Counted from the stretch's first letter, positions 9,648 through 18,303 are shown. The stretch is DNA of 36,879 nt from an uncultured Lachnospiraceae bacterium (GCA_905236025.1 CAJOOB010000015.1:1-36879); one strand, 5' to 3'. A program made the numbers and translations. The notes: generated by a model not told the origin, from the letters alone.

Positions 9648-9686
9648 TTCACAAAAATTTCAGTTAGATTTCACAAAACCGTCACC
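9648..9686 (+). promoter_or_regulatory. 11-bp-phased direct-repeat operator (Pho-box-like architecture) upstream of deoB
   Basis: TTCACA-N5-TTCAGT-N5-TTCACA-N5-GTCACC at 9648, 9659, 9670 and 9681, exactly 11-bp steps. Ends 33 bp before the -35 of the candidate promoter at 9719. Confidence 0.5.
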
Positions 9687-9718
9687 GGAGAGGGGAGCCT
9701 TAATAAACTTATAAAATC

Positions 9719-9747
9719 TTGATAATACTGAGAAAATGTAGTAAAAT
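9719..9747 (+). promoter_or_regulatory. Candidate sigma-A promoter for deoB-pdp
   Basis: TTGATA-N17-TAAAAT. It overlaps the automatic ORF start at 9719, supporting translation from ATG 9806 instead. Confidence 0.6.
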
Positions 9748-9805
9748 TAAGAAAATAATGAATGTGAAAATGTTAAAATTTCATACGGAAAGGCAGGCGG
9801 TGACC

Positions 9806-10999
9806 ATGGCTATATTTAACAGATGTATCTGGATTGTTTTAGACAGTGTTGGTATTGGCGGTGCAAAAGATGCGGCGCGTTTTAATGATGAAGGAACAAA
9901 TACAATTCTTCATACCTCTGAGTATATGAACGGATTAAAGATTCCAAACCTAGTTTCGCTCGGACTTGGAAATATTGACGGCATTATGGGAGTTGATAAG
10001 TCAGACGCACCGATTGGTGCGTACGCAAGAGTTCATGAACTTTCAAACGGCAAAGATACAACAACGGGGCACTGGGAGATGATCGGAATTGAATCAAAGC
10101 TTCCGTTTAATGTGTATCCTGACGGATTTTCGGATGAGATCATTGAAAAATTCCTTACCGAAAGCGGGTTAAAGAAAAAAGGAATAACGAAGGTTTTGGG
10201 AAATAAGCCCGCAAGCGGAACTGAGATTTTAAAGGAACTTGGAGAAGAGCATTTAAAAACAAAAGAACCCATTGTTTACACATCTGCGGACAGTGTTTTC
10301 CAGATTGCCTGCAATGAAGCGGTTTATTCAAACGAAGAGCTTTATGACATGTGTAAGGCTGCAAGAAAAATTCTTGTCGGAAAAGATTCTGTTGCAAGAG
10401 TAATTGCAAGACCTTTTATTGGTAATACTAAAGATGGCTTTGAAAGAACTCCGGCAAGAAGAGATTTTTCTTTAAAGCCACCTGCAAATAACCTTCTTGT
10501 ATATATGAAAGAAGCGGGAATGAACGTTGCGGCTGTTGGAAAAATCGAAGATATTTTTGCGGGTGTGGGTATCACAAAAGCCGTTCATACAAAGGATAAC
10601 GAGGACGGAATGGACAAAACCCTTTTGTATATGGATGAAGTTAAGGATGGACTTATCTTTACAAACCTTGTTGAGTTTGATTCAAAGTGGGGACACAGAA
10701 GAGATCCGAAAGGTTACGGAGAAGGGCTTGAAGCCTTTGATGTTCGTTTAAAAGAAATCCTTGATAAAATGAGGGAAGATGATGTTTTATTTATAAATGC
10801 TGACCATGGCTGCGATCCGACATACAAAGGCACGGATCACACAAGGGAAGATGTCATGCTTTTGGCATACAAAAAGAATATGACACCTGTAAATATGGGC
10901 GAAAGATTTTCGTTTGCGGATATTGGACAGACAATTTCAGAAAACTTCGGTTTAAAGGCGCTTGATACGGGCGAGTCATTCTTAAATTATTTAATGTAA
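9806..10999 (+). CDS. deoB: Phosphopentomutase
   Basis: MAIFNRCIWIVLDSVGIGGAKDAARFNDEGTNT; DTTTGHWEMIG; INADHGCDPTYKGTDHTREDVMLL. ATG 9806 preceded by an aaggcaggcgg SD; the upstream extension to 9719 contains the promoter. Confidence 0.97.
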   Translation: MAIFNRCIWIVLDSVGIGGAKDAARFNDEGTNTILHTSEYMNGLKIPNLVSLGLGNIDGIMGVDKSDAPIGAYARVHELSNGKDTTTGHWEMIGIESKLPFNVYPDGFSDEIIEKFLTESGLKKKGITKVLGNKPASGTEILKELGEEHLKTKEPIVYTSADSVFQIACNEAVYSNEELYDMCKAARKILVGKDSVARVIARPFIGNTKDGFERTPARRDFSLKPPANNLLVYMKEAGMNVAAVGKIEDIFAGVGITKAVHTKDNEDGMDKTLLYMDEVKDGLIFTNLVEFDSKWGHRRDPKGYGEGLEAFDVRLKEILDKMREDDVLFINADHGCDPTYKGTDHTREDVMLLAYKKNMTPVNMGERFSFADIGQTISENFGLKALDTGESFLNYLM

Positions 11000-11018
11000 A
11001 AGGAAAGAGGGTGAAATT

Positions 11019-12320
11019 ATGAGTACGGTAGATATTATTCTTAAAAAAAAGCGCGGAGAAGAACTTTCAAGCGAAGATATAAATTATATAGTTTCGGGTT
11101 ACACAAAGGGAGAAATACCGGATTATCAGATTTCAGCCCTTTTAATGGCTGTTTGCTTTAACAAAATGAACGAGCGTGAAACATACGATTTAACAATGGT
11201 AATGGCACGAAGCGGCGATATGCTTGATTTAAGCAGGATAAACGGTGTTAAGACAGATAAACATTCTTCCGGTGGTGTGGGCGATAAAACCACACTTGTT
11301 CTTGCGCCGATTATTGCGGCATGTTCGGTTCCTGTTGCAAAGATGAGCGGAAGAGGACTTGGACATACGGGTGGAACAATTGATAAATTGGAAAGTATAC
11401 CGGGCTTTAGAACAACAATGTCTGATGAAGATTTCATAAATAACGTAAATAAACATAAGATAGCCGTTGTCGGTCAAACGGCAAACCTTGCCCCTGCGGA
11501 TAAAAAACTTTACGCACTCAGAGATGTGACGGGGACTGTAGATAATCAGTCCTTAATTGCATCCAGTATTATGAGTAAGAAAATTGCTTCGGGTGCAGAT
11601 GCAATTGTTTTGGACGTCAAATGCGGAAGCGGTGCATTTATGAAGGATATAGAAAGTGCCACAAATCTTGCGCATATGATGGTTGATATTGGTAAAAGAG
11701 CGGGAAGAAAGGTGTGCGCCGCAATTACAAATATGGATCAGCCGCTTGGGTATAAGATTGGTAATTCTTTGGAAGTTGAAGAGGCCATTGACACACTTAA
11801 AGGAAAGGGACCAAAGGATTTAACCGTTTTATGTTACGTGCTTGGTTCAAGAATGCTTTATCTTGCAAATGCCGCAGAAAGTATTGAAAAAGGTGCGGAT
11901 ATGGTAAAAGAGGTTATTGAAAACGGTAAAGCCCTTGCAAAATTTGAAGAATTTGTTGAAATACAGGGCGGAAACAGGAATGTTACAAAGGATTACAGTA
12001 TTCTTCCAACTGCTAAATATACGTATGATGTGATTGCACAAGGCGGAAAGTTCGTAAAAAAAATAGATGCGGAAATGATTGGAAAAGCAGTGCTTATACT
12101 TGGCGGAGGCCGCCTTACAAAGGAATCAAAGATAGATTTATCCGTTGGAATTGAACTTAAATGTAAGGTTTCGGAAAGTACGAAGGACGGACATATTGCA
12201 ACGGTTTATTCTTCTTCGGAAGAGAAGGCGAAAAAAGCGGTTGAAACGGTGTTAAAAGCATATACGCTTAGTGATGAAAGGCAGCCTGTTCCAAAGCTTT
12301 TGTATGCCTGTGTTGATTGA
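11019..12320 (+). CDS. pdp: Pyrimidine-nucleoside phosphorylase
   Basis: 433 aa; KTDKHSSGGVGDKTTLVLAPIIAACSVPVAKMSGRGLGHTGGTIDKLESIPG signature. 19 bp after deoB. Confidence 0.96.
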   Translation: MSTVDIILKKKRGEELSSEDINYIVSGYTKGEIPDYQISALLMAVCFNKMNERETYDLTMVMARSGDMLDLSRINGVKTDKHSSGGVGDKTTLVLAPIIAACSVPVAKMSGRGLGHTGGTIDKLESIPGFRTTMSDEDFINNVNKHKIAVVGQTANLAPADKKLYALRDVTGTVDNQSLIASSIMSKKIASGADAIVLDVKCGSGAFMKDIESATNLAHMMVDIGKRAGRKVCAAITNMDQPLGYKIGNSLEVEEAIDTLKGKGPKDLTVLCYVLGSRMLYLANAAESIEKGADMVKEVIENGKALAKFEEFVEIQGGNRNVTKDYSILPTAKYTYDVIAQGGKFVKKIDAEMIGKAVLILGGGRLTKESKIDLSVGIELKCKVSESTKDGHIATVYSSSEEKAKKAVETVLKAYTLSDERQPVPKLLYACVD

Positions 12321-12345
12321 TATATTTTGTGTTTTGTGGTAGTAT
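12317..12345 (+). promoter_or_regulatory. Candidate promoter for LtaS-like gene
   Basis: TTGATA-N17-TAGTAT, starting within the pdp stop region. Confidence 0.45.
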
Positions 12346-12351
12346 TAAGGC

Positions 12352-12373
12352 CCTGACGGATTTATCTGTCAGG
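12352..12373 (+). promoter_or_regulatory. Stem-loop in 5' leader of LtaS-like gene
   Basis: CCTGACGGA-TTTA-TCTGTCAGG, 9-bp stem with one G-U pair, no T-run after it. Confidence 0.5.
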
Positions 12374-12406
12374 AGATAGTGAGAAAAGGATAAAAAGGAA
12401 GAAAAA

Positions 12407-14452
12407 ATGTTTAAAAAGATAAGCAGTAAGATTAAAGATTACTTTAAAGATCTTTTTAGTGACAAAATAAAAAGAGGAATGACAATTGCTTTTTTTGCGG
12501 TGCCTTTGCTTGTTACAGTCATTATTGAAATATTAAACAGAAGGTCTTTTATAAAGTGTCTTAAATTTATGTTTGGTTCACCGCTTGCATTTATTGCAAA
12601 TGCAGGCATTATATTCTTTACGTTTTCTTTTGTGTTACTTTTAAGAAAAAGGTATTTCGGAATAATGACAATTGCCGTAGTCTGGCTTGCATGCGGTATT
12701 ACCAATTTCATATTAAAATCATACAGAGAAACGCCGTTTACGGCTTCTGATTTCAGAAATATAGATTCGGCCCTTAAACTGTTTGATAAATATTTGAGCG
12801 TAACCTCAATATTACTCTTAATTGCTGCATTTATGGTTGTAATAATTATTATTGGAATTATATTTATTAAGAGTCCAAAATTTGCACCAAAAATCAATTA
12901 CATAAGAAATATGTTTTTTGTGGCCATTGCCGCCATTTTGTGCTATTTTTCACTTATTGTGGCATCTTTCTTTGGTCAGATTTCAACCAAGTTTTCAAAT
13001 CTCACGAACGCATATTTTGAATACGGTTTTACATACTGTTTCTGCAACAGCCTTTTTAATACGGGTGTTGATAAGCCGAGTGATTATTCGGAAGATACAA
13101 TCGAAAGCATCAAGGAAACGGTTGAAAGTACTGAAACTGTTAATGAAGATGAGGTTTCAACCCCTAATATTATTTTTTTACAGCTTGAGTCTTTCTTTGA
13201 TGTGACTTTGGTTGAAGGACTGGAGGTTTCGCAAGATCCAATCCCTAATTTCAGAGCGCTTTTGGAAGAATATCCGTCCGGATATTTAAACGTAAATAAT
13301 GTGGGCTACGGTACAGCAAACACCGAATTTGAGATTATGACAGGAATGAACCTTGAAGACTTTGGTCCGGGTGAATTCCCGTTTAAGACAATTTTAAGAA
13401 CGACAACATGCGAAAGTATTGCATATAATCTTAAGGAATACGGGTATGCGACACATGCAATGCATAATAATACCGCAACCTTTTATTCAAGATATAAGGT
13501 TTTTGCAAACCTTGGCTTTGATGATTACGAATCAAGTGAAACAATGGTAATTACCGAATATACACCGCTTGGATGGGCTAAGGACTCGGTGCTTACCGGT
13601 GAAATTGAGGATGTTCTTACATCGACTGATACACAGGATTTAATATACTGTATTTCAGTGCAGGGACACGGCGCGTATCCTGTAACACAAACTCTTGAAG
13701 ACCCTGTGATTACCGTTGACGGTATTGATGAAGACAGATATTACCAGTTTGAATATTACGCAAACATGATTTATGAGATGGATCAGTTTATTGCGGAATT
13801 AATTGACATGCTTGAAAGCATTGATGAGGATACAATCCTCGTTATGTACGGAGACCACCTCCCAAGCCTTGGAATTACGGAAGATGACATACCATGCTCC
13901 ATTTATCAGACGCAGTATGTTATCTGGAATAATTTTGATCTGGATTTGGATGATGCGGATATTGAGACATATCAGCTTGCTTCAAGAATATTAGAGGCGC
14001 TTAACATGGATGCGGGCATCATTAACAAGTTCCACCAGGTATATGCAGACGGAGATGAAACAACGTATCTTACAAACCTAAAGACTCTTGAATATGATAT
14101 TTTGTACGGGGAAAAATACGTATATGGCGGTACAAATCCGTACGTTGCAACAGATATTGTCTTTGGCCTTAAAGATATTATAATCGGAGATGTATATGTG
14201 GATGAGGAACTCGGAAAAATTGTTGTTTCAGGCTCCGGATTTACGACGAGCTGTTATGTGTACATCAACGAAGAAGAATACGAAACGGAATTTGTGGACG
14301 AAAATACTTTAACGATTGAACTAACTGATTTAGCGCAACTTGATTCGATTGTTGTAAGTATGAATACATCAAGTGTAGTTTTAAAAACTTCTACGGAATT
14401 TATATACACGGGCGAGGATTACGTATATCAGGGCGCCGAACCGCAGGAGTAA
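12407..14452 (+). CDS. LTA synthase family sulfatase (LtaS-like, 5 predicted N-terminal TM helices) with extra C-terminal TIG/Ig-like segment
   Basis: Hydrophobic N-terminal half, then NIIFLQLESFFDVTLVEGLEVSQDPIPNFRALLEE, GYGTANTEFEIMTGM, ILVMYGDHLPSLG typical of LtaS-type alkaline phosphatase-fold enzymes. Confidence 0.9.
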   Translation: MFKKISSKIKDYFKDLFSDKIKRGMTIAFFAVPLLVTVIIEILNRRSFIKCLKFMFGSPLAFIANAGIIFFTFSFVLLLRKRYFGIMTIAVVWLACGITNFILKSYRETPFTASDFRNIDSALKLFDKYLSVTSILLLIAAFMVVIIIIGIIFIKSPKFAPKINYIRNMFFVAIAAILCYFSLIVASFFGQISTKFSNLTNAYFEYGFTYCFCNSLFNTGVDKPSDYSEDTIESIKETVESTETVNEDEVSTPNIIFLQLESFFDVTLVEGLEVSQDPIPNFRALLEEYPSGYLNVNNVGYGTANTEFEIMTGMNLEDFGPGEFPFKTILRTTTCESIAYNLKEYGYATHAMHNNTATFYSRYKVFANLGFDDYESSETMVITEYTPLGWAKDSVLTGEIEDVLTSTDTQDLIYCISVQGHGAYPVTQTLEDPVITVDGIDEDRYYQFEYYANMIYEMDQFIAELIDMLESIDEDTILVMYGDHLPSLGITEDDIPCSIYQTQYVIWNNFDLDLDDADIETYQLASRILEALNMDAGIINKFHQVYADGDETTYLTNLKTLEYDILYGEKYVYGGTNPYVATDIVFGLKDIIIGDVYVDEELGKIVVSGSGFTTSCYVYINEEEYETEFVDENTLTIELTDLAQLDSIVVSMNTSSVVLKTSTEFIYTGEDYVYQGAEPQE

Positions 14453-14458
14453 CAGTAT

Positions 14459-15292
14459 ATGATTCCTTTTATTATAATCTTGTCCATGGCCGCGCTTTTG
14501 GTTTTTCGCGGTTTGTACGAAGTAAGGCATTATAAGATTTCAAAATGTGAAATTGAAGGAAAAACGAAAGCCAAGTTTGTGCTCATAAGCGACATGCATG
14601 CATGTACTTATGGGCGCAAGCCTGTTAATGGCGGCCTTGTTTTGGATATAAGAAAAGAAAATCCTGATTTTATAATAATTGCCGGTGATATGTATACGGC
14701 AACAAAAAAGGAAAAGAATTTAGATGAAACAGATGAATTTATAAGGGAATTATGTAAGATTGCGCCGGTTTATTACGGTGTCGGCAATCATGAAGACAGG
14801 ATTGAAAGAAATCATAATTACTCTGTTACAAAGAATCATCTTGATAAGATAAAAGAAACAAAGAATCTTTATTATCTCTCCGATGAAAGTGCTTCTTTTA
14901 ATGATGAAATAACGATTTTGGGACTTAATTTAGAACACGTTGTGTATAAAGAAAAGCCGGCGGATTTAAAAGATAATTACTTAACCAAAAAACTTGGAGA
15001 GTTAAATAAAGATAAATACAATATTTTGATTGCCCATAATCCTAAATATGCAAAGGCGTATGCAAAATACGGGGCAGATTTAACACTTTGCGGACATGTA
15101 CACGGCGGTATTGTGAGACTTCCTTTTTTGGGAGGCCTTATTTCAACGGATTTTAAGCCGTTTCCAAGGTATACAAAGGGGTTATATAAAGTCTTTGATA
15201 AAAATGTTTACGTTACATCGGGACTTGGCTCTCATCATATTAATTACAGGCTCTTTAACATGCCTGAAGTTGTATCGATTGAAATTATTTGA
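14459..15292 (+). CDS. Metallophosphoesterase (YkuE-like), membrane anchored
   Basis: FVLISDMHACTYG, IIIAGDMYTA, YYGVGNHEDR, LIAHNPKYA, LTLCGHVHGGIVRLP metallophosphoesterase motifs. N-terminal hydrophobic helix. Confidence 0.93.
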   Translation: MIPFIIILSMAALLVFRGLYEVRHYKISKCEIEGKTKAKFVLISDMHACTYGRKPVNGGLVLDIRKENPDFIIIAGDMYTATKKEKNLDETDEFIRELCKIAPVYYGVGNHEDRIERNHNYSVTKNHLDKIKETKNLYYLSDESASFNDEITILGLNLEHVVYKEKPADLKDNYLTKKLGELNKDKYNILIAHNPKYAKAYAKYGADLTLCGHVHGGIVRLPFLGGLISTDFKPFPRYTKGLYKVFDKNVYVTSGLGSHHINYRLFNMPEVVSIEII

Positions 15293-15306
15293 TTTTAATG
15301 TATAAT
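15279..15306 (+). promoter_or_regulatory. Candidate promoter for scpA inside the 3' end of the metallophosphoesterase gene
   Basis: TTGAAA-N16-TATAAT. Confidence 0.6.
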
Positions 15307-15338
15307 TAAAAAGTTGAAAAAAATGAAAGTCGGTTGTT

Positions 15339-16127
15339 ATGAAGATTGAGTACAAATTAGATGCTTTTGAAGGGCCGCTTGACCTTTTGCTGCATCTTAT
15401 TGAAAAGAATAAAGTAAGCATATATGACATTCCTATTGTTGAAATAACGGATCAGTATTTAGAGTGTGTAAATAACGCAGAAGTCGATGATTTGGACGTT
15501 ATGAGTGAGTTTCTTGTAATGGCTGCAACTCTTTTAAGCATTAAATCCAGAATGCTTCTTCCAAAGCCGGAAAATCCGGAGGAAGAGGTTGAAGATCCAA
15601 GAGAGGAACTCGTTGAAAAACTTTTGGAATATAAGATGTATAAATATATTTCTTACGAGCTTAAAGATAAAGAAATTGATGCGGGAAAAGCTTTGTATAA
15701 AAAACCGAATATCCCGAAAGAAGTCCTTGATTACGAGGCGCCGATTGATTATGATTCGCTGCTTGACGGTGTAACTTTAAGTAAATTAAATGAAATATTT
15801 ACAATGGTTATGCAAAGAAATCTTGATAAGATTGACCCAATCAGAAGTAATTTCGGTAACATTGAGCAGGAAGAATTTAATCTTACGGAAAAGATGAATG
15901 ATGTTAAGGCTTATGTAATAAAGAATAAGACCTGCAGCTTTAAGAAGATGCTTGAGGGAAATCATACAAAAATGAATATGATTGTATCTTTCCTTGTTAT
16001 TCTTGAAATGATGAAAGTGGGCTTTATCACAACCACGCAAGACGGAGTTGGTGAAGATATAATTATTACAATGACGGATCTTGGCGAAAAAGCCTTAGAA
16101 AGCCTGGAGCTTACATCGATTGGATAA
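15339..16127 (+). CDS. scpA: Segregation and condensation protein A
   Basis: YKLDAFEGPLDLLLHLIEKNKVSIYDIPIVEITDQYLECV...LSIKSRMLLP is a classic ScpA N-terminus. Confidence 0.97.
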   Translation: MKIEYKLDAFEGPLDLLLHLIEKNKVSIYDIPIVEITDQYLECVNNAEVDDLDVMSEFLVMAATLLSIKSRMLLPKPENPEEEVEDPREELVEKLLEYKMYKYISYELKDKEIDAGKALYKKPNIPKEVLDYEAPIDYDSLLDGVTLSKLNEIFTMVMQRNLDKIDPIRSNFGNIEQEEFNLTEKMNDVKAYVIKNKTCSFKKMLEGNHTKMNMIVSFLVILEMMKVGFITTTQDGVGEDIIITMTDLGEKALESLELTSIG

Positions 16128-16146
16128 GGATATGGAGATTAATAAA

Positions 16147-16719
16147 ATGGAAATAGAAAAATACGAGGCTGCAATTGAAGCCGTGCTCTTTGTTATGGGC
16201 GAATCGGTGGAGATTGAAAAGTTAGCGGCGGCAATAGAGCAGGATGTTGAGACAACAACGAGAATTGTACATAACATGATGGATAAATATGATTCTTCGG
16301 ACAGAGGGATTAAGATAATCGAGCTTGAAAACTCGTATCAGATGTGCACAAAGTCTGAACTTTACGATGCTCTTATAAGAGTCGCAAAGGCTCCTAAAAA
16401 ACAGGTTTTGACGGATAAGCTTTTAGAGACTTTGTCAATTGTTGCATACCGTCAGCCGGTTACAAAAATGGAGATTGAGCAGATAAGAGGCGTTAACTGT
16501 GACCATTCGGTTCAAAAGCTTGTCGAATACAACCTTATTACGGATGTGGGCAGAAAGGAAGCGCCGGGAAGACCTTTACTTTACGGTACGACAGAGGAAT
16601 TCTTAAGAAAATTCGGTGTTAAATCATTAGAAGAACTTCCTGAAGTGGAAGAAGAAGTGGTGGAGAGTTTTAAGCAGGAAGCGGAAGAAGAGCTTGGTCA
16701 GCTTAAACTTGACATATAA
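16147..16719 (+). CDS. scpB: Segregation and condensation protein B
   Basis: KYEAAIEAVLFVMGESVEIEKLA; LETLSIVAYRQPVTKMEIEQIRGVNCDHSVQKL; GRPLLYGTTEEFLRKFG. Start ambiguous: TTG 16120, ATG 16132 or ATG 16147 (GGAG 9 nt before the last). Confidence 0.95.
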   Translation: MEIEKYEAAIEAVLFVMGESVEIEKLAAAIEQDVETTTRIVHNMMDKYDSSDRGIKIIELENSYQMCTKSELYDALIRVAKAPKKQVLTDKLLETLSIVAYRQPVTKMEIEQIRGVNCDHSVQKLVEYNLITDVGRKEAPGRPLLYGTTEEFLRKFGVKSLEELPEVEEEVVESFKQEAEEELGQLKLDI

Positions 16720-16787
16720 TCGCCAATTTCAGAAATAACTTTATAAAAAATTAATCATGGCACAACGGCGTCGCTTTAAAATGTTAC

Positions 16788-16815
16788 TTGAATAAGCGGG
16801 CTGTTGTGCTATAAT
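16788..16815 (+). promoter_or_regulatory. Promoter of the decarboxylase/transcarboxylase operon
   Basis: TTGAAT-N16-TATAAT. Confidence 0.65.
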
Positions 16816-16842
16816 TAACATGGCGAAAATTTCGAATAGAAA

Positions 16843-16863
16843 TCATCACTTATCCGGTGATGA
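16843..16863 (+). promoter_or_regulatory. 5'-leader hairpin immediately upstream of the RBS of the carboxyltransferase gene
   Basis: TCATCAC-TTATCCG-GTGATGA, perfect 7-bp stem, then ggagga SD and ATG 16880. Confidence 0.5.
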
Positions 16864-16879
16864 GAATGGAGGAAACAAC

Positions 16880-18268
16880 ATGGCAACAGATTCAGCAAGA
16901 GCAAGAGTTAACTCTCTACTTGATGAAAACAGCTTTGTTGAAATCGGTGCATTGGTAAATGCAAGAAATACCGATTTCAATCTTGCTAATGTGCAGACTC
17001 CTGCCGATGGAGTAGTGACCGGTTACGGTCAGATTGATGGTCGCCTGGTATATGTTTACAGCCAGGATTCATCTGTACTCGGCGGAGCAGTTGGGGAGAT
17101 GCATGCAAAGAAAATTGTTAAGATTTATGAGATGGCAGTCAAAGTCGGGGCGCCTGTAATCGGACTTATCGATTCATCAGGTATCAGACTTGAGGAGGCT
17201 ACGGATGCATTAAATGCGTTCGGTGAAATATATAGGGCAAAGGCTAAGGCAAGCGGTGTTGTTCCACAGATAAGTGCCGTATTTGGCAATTGCGGCGGCG
17301 GTCTTGCGATTATTAACGGTTTATCTGATTTTACATTTATGGCAGATAAAGCAAAGATTTTTGTCAATTCACCAAATGCTGTTGACAACAATAAAGAAGA
17401 GGTATTAGACACTGCTTCGGCTAAGTTCCAGGCAGAATCCGGAAATGTCGATTTTGTCGGCTCCGAAGAAGAAGTTATCGGTGCTTTAAGACAATTCGTT
17501 TCTTTATTGCCTTCAAACAACGAAGCATATGATGCGGAAGTTGATAATGATGATGATTTAAACAGAAACCTTGAAGGCTTTGAAGTGCTTAACAAAAATG
17601 CTCTTTTTGCAATTTCAAAGCTTGCTGATTTCGAAGATATGAGTAATGTTTTTGAAATCAAGAAAGATTTCGGTAAAGATATTGTTGCTGCCCTTGTAAG
17701 AATTTCAGGCAGAACAGTCGGTGTTGTTGCATGTAACGAAAAGAAGCTTTCGGCAGACGGCGCAGACAAGGCCGCAAGACTTATTCGTTTCTGTGATGCG
17801 TTTGAACTTCCTGTAATTACACTTGCAGATACAAACGGTTTTGCAACAACCAAGGATGATGAAATTCGTCTTCCAAAGGCTCTTTCAGAGCTTACATATG
17901 AATATGCAAACGCAACTGTTGCGAAGATCACGGTTATTTGCGGAGAAGCTGTTTCAAGCGCATACAATGTATTTAACTCAAAAGGTCTTGGCGCTGATGT
18001 TGTTTATGCATGGCAGGATTCAAAGATTGGTATCATGAATTCAAAAGATGCAGCATACATCTTAAAGAAAGATGATTCACAGTCATTAGAAGAACTTGAA
18101 AACGAATATGAAACACTTCAGGGCAGCGTAATGTCAGCGGCCAAGAGAGGATATGTTGATACAATCATTTCTCTTTGTGATACAAGAAAGTACCTTATCG
18201 GTGCACTTGATATGCTTTACACAAAGTCGGAAGATGTTTTATACAAAAAGCATGGTTCGGTAAAATAG
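16880..18268 (+). CDS. Biotin-dependent carboxyltransferase domain protein (12S/MmdA/PccB-like, divergent)
   Basis: LLDENSFVEIGALV...DGVVTGYGQIDGRLVYVYSQDSSVLGGAVGEMHAKKIVKIYEMAVKVGAPVIGLIDSSGIRLEE...ASGVVPQISAVFGNCGGG. Start set to ATG 16880 with SD ggagga; the auto-ORF start at 16820 lies near the transcription start. Confidence 0.9.
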   Translation: MATDSARARVNSLLDENSFVEIGALVNARNTDFNLANVQTPADGVVTGYGQIDGRLVYVYSQDSSVLGGAVGEMHAKKIVKIYEMAVKVGAPVIGLIDSSGIRLEEATDALNAFGEIYRAKAKASGVVPQISAVFGNCGGGLAIINGLSDFTFMADKAKIFVNSPNAVDNNKEEVLDTASAKFQAESGNVDFVGSEEEVIGALRQFVSLLPSNNEAYDAEVDNDDDLNRNLEGFEVLNKNALFAISKLADFEDMSNVFEIKKDFGKDIVAALVRISGRTVGVVACNEKKLSADGADKAARLIRFCDAFELPVITLADTNGFATTKDDEIRLPKALSELTYEYANATVAKITVICGEAVSSAYNVFNSKGLGADVVYAWQDSKIGIMNSKDAAYILKKDDSQSLEELENEYETLQGSVMSAAKRGYVDTIISLCDTRKYLIGALDMLYTKSEDVLYKKHGSVK

Positions 18269-18303
18269 TAAATACGGATATACGAAAGAAAAGAGGAATC
18301 TAA

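Noticed and set aside
9358-9714. 118-aa plus-strand ORF (MHFTPTAIFFSPKTSF...) in the deoB-upstream gap
   Set aside because: Residue composition looks non-coding, no clear RBS, and it runs through a T-tract hairpin and the phased repeats. Treated as non-coding.
9719-9805. Listed N-terminal extension of deoB from 9719
   Set aside because: Contains the TTGATA-N17-TAAAAT promoter; conserved DeoB N-terminus (MAIFNRCIWIVLDSVGIGG) begins at 9806 with a good SD.
17125-17967. 280-aa minus-strand ORF
   Set aside because: Fully antisense to the carboxyltransferase gene, which has strong family motifs. The translation is Ser/Ala/Leu-rich low-information sequence typical of antisense open frames; no RBS/promoter seen.
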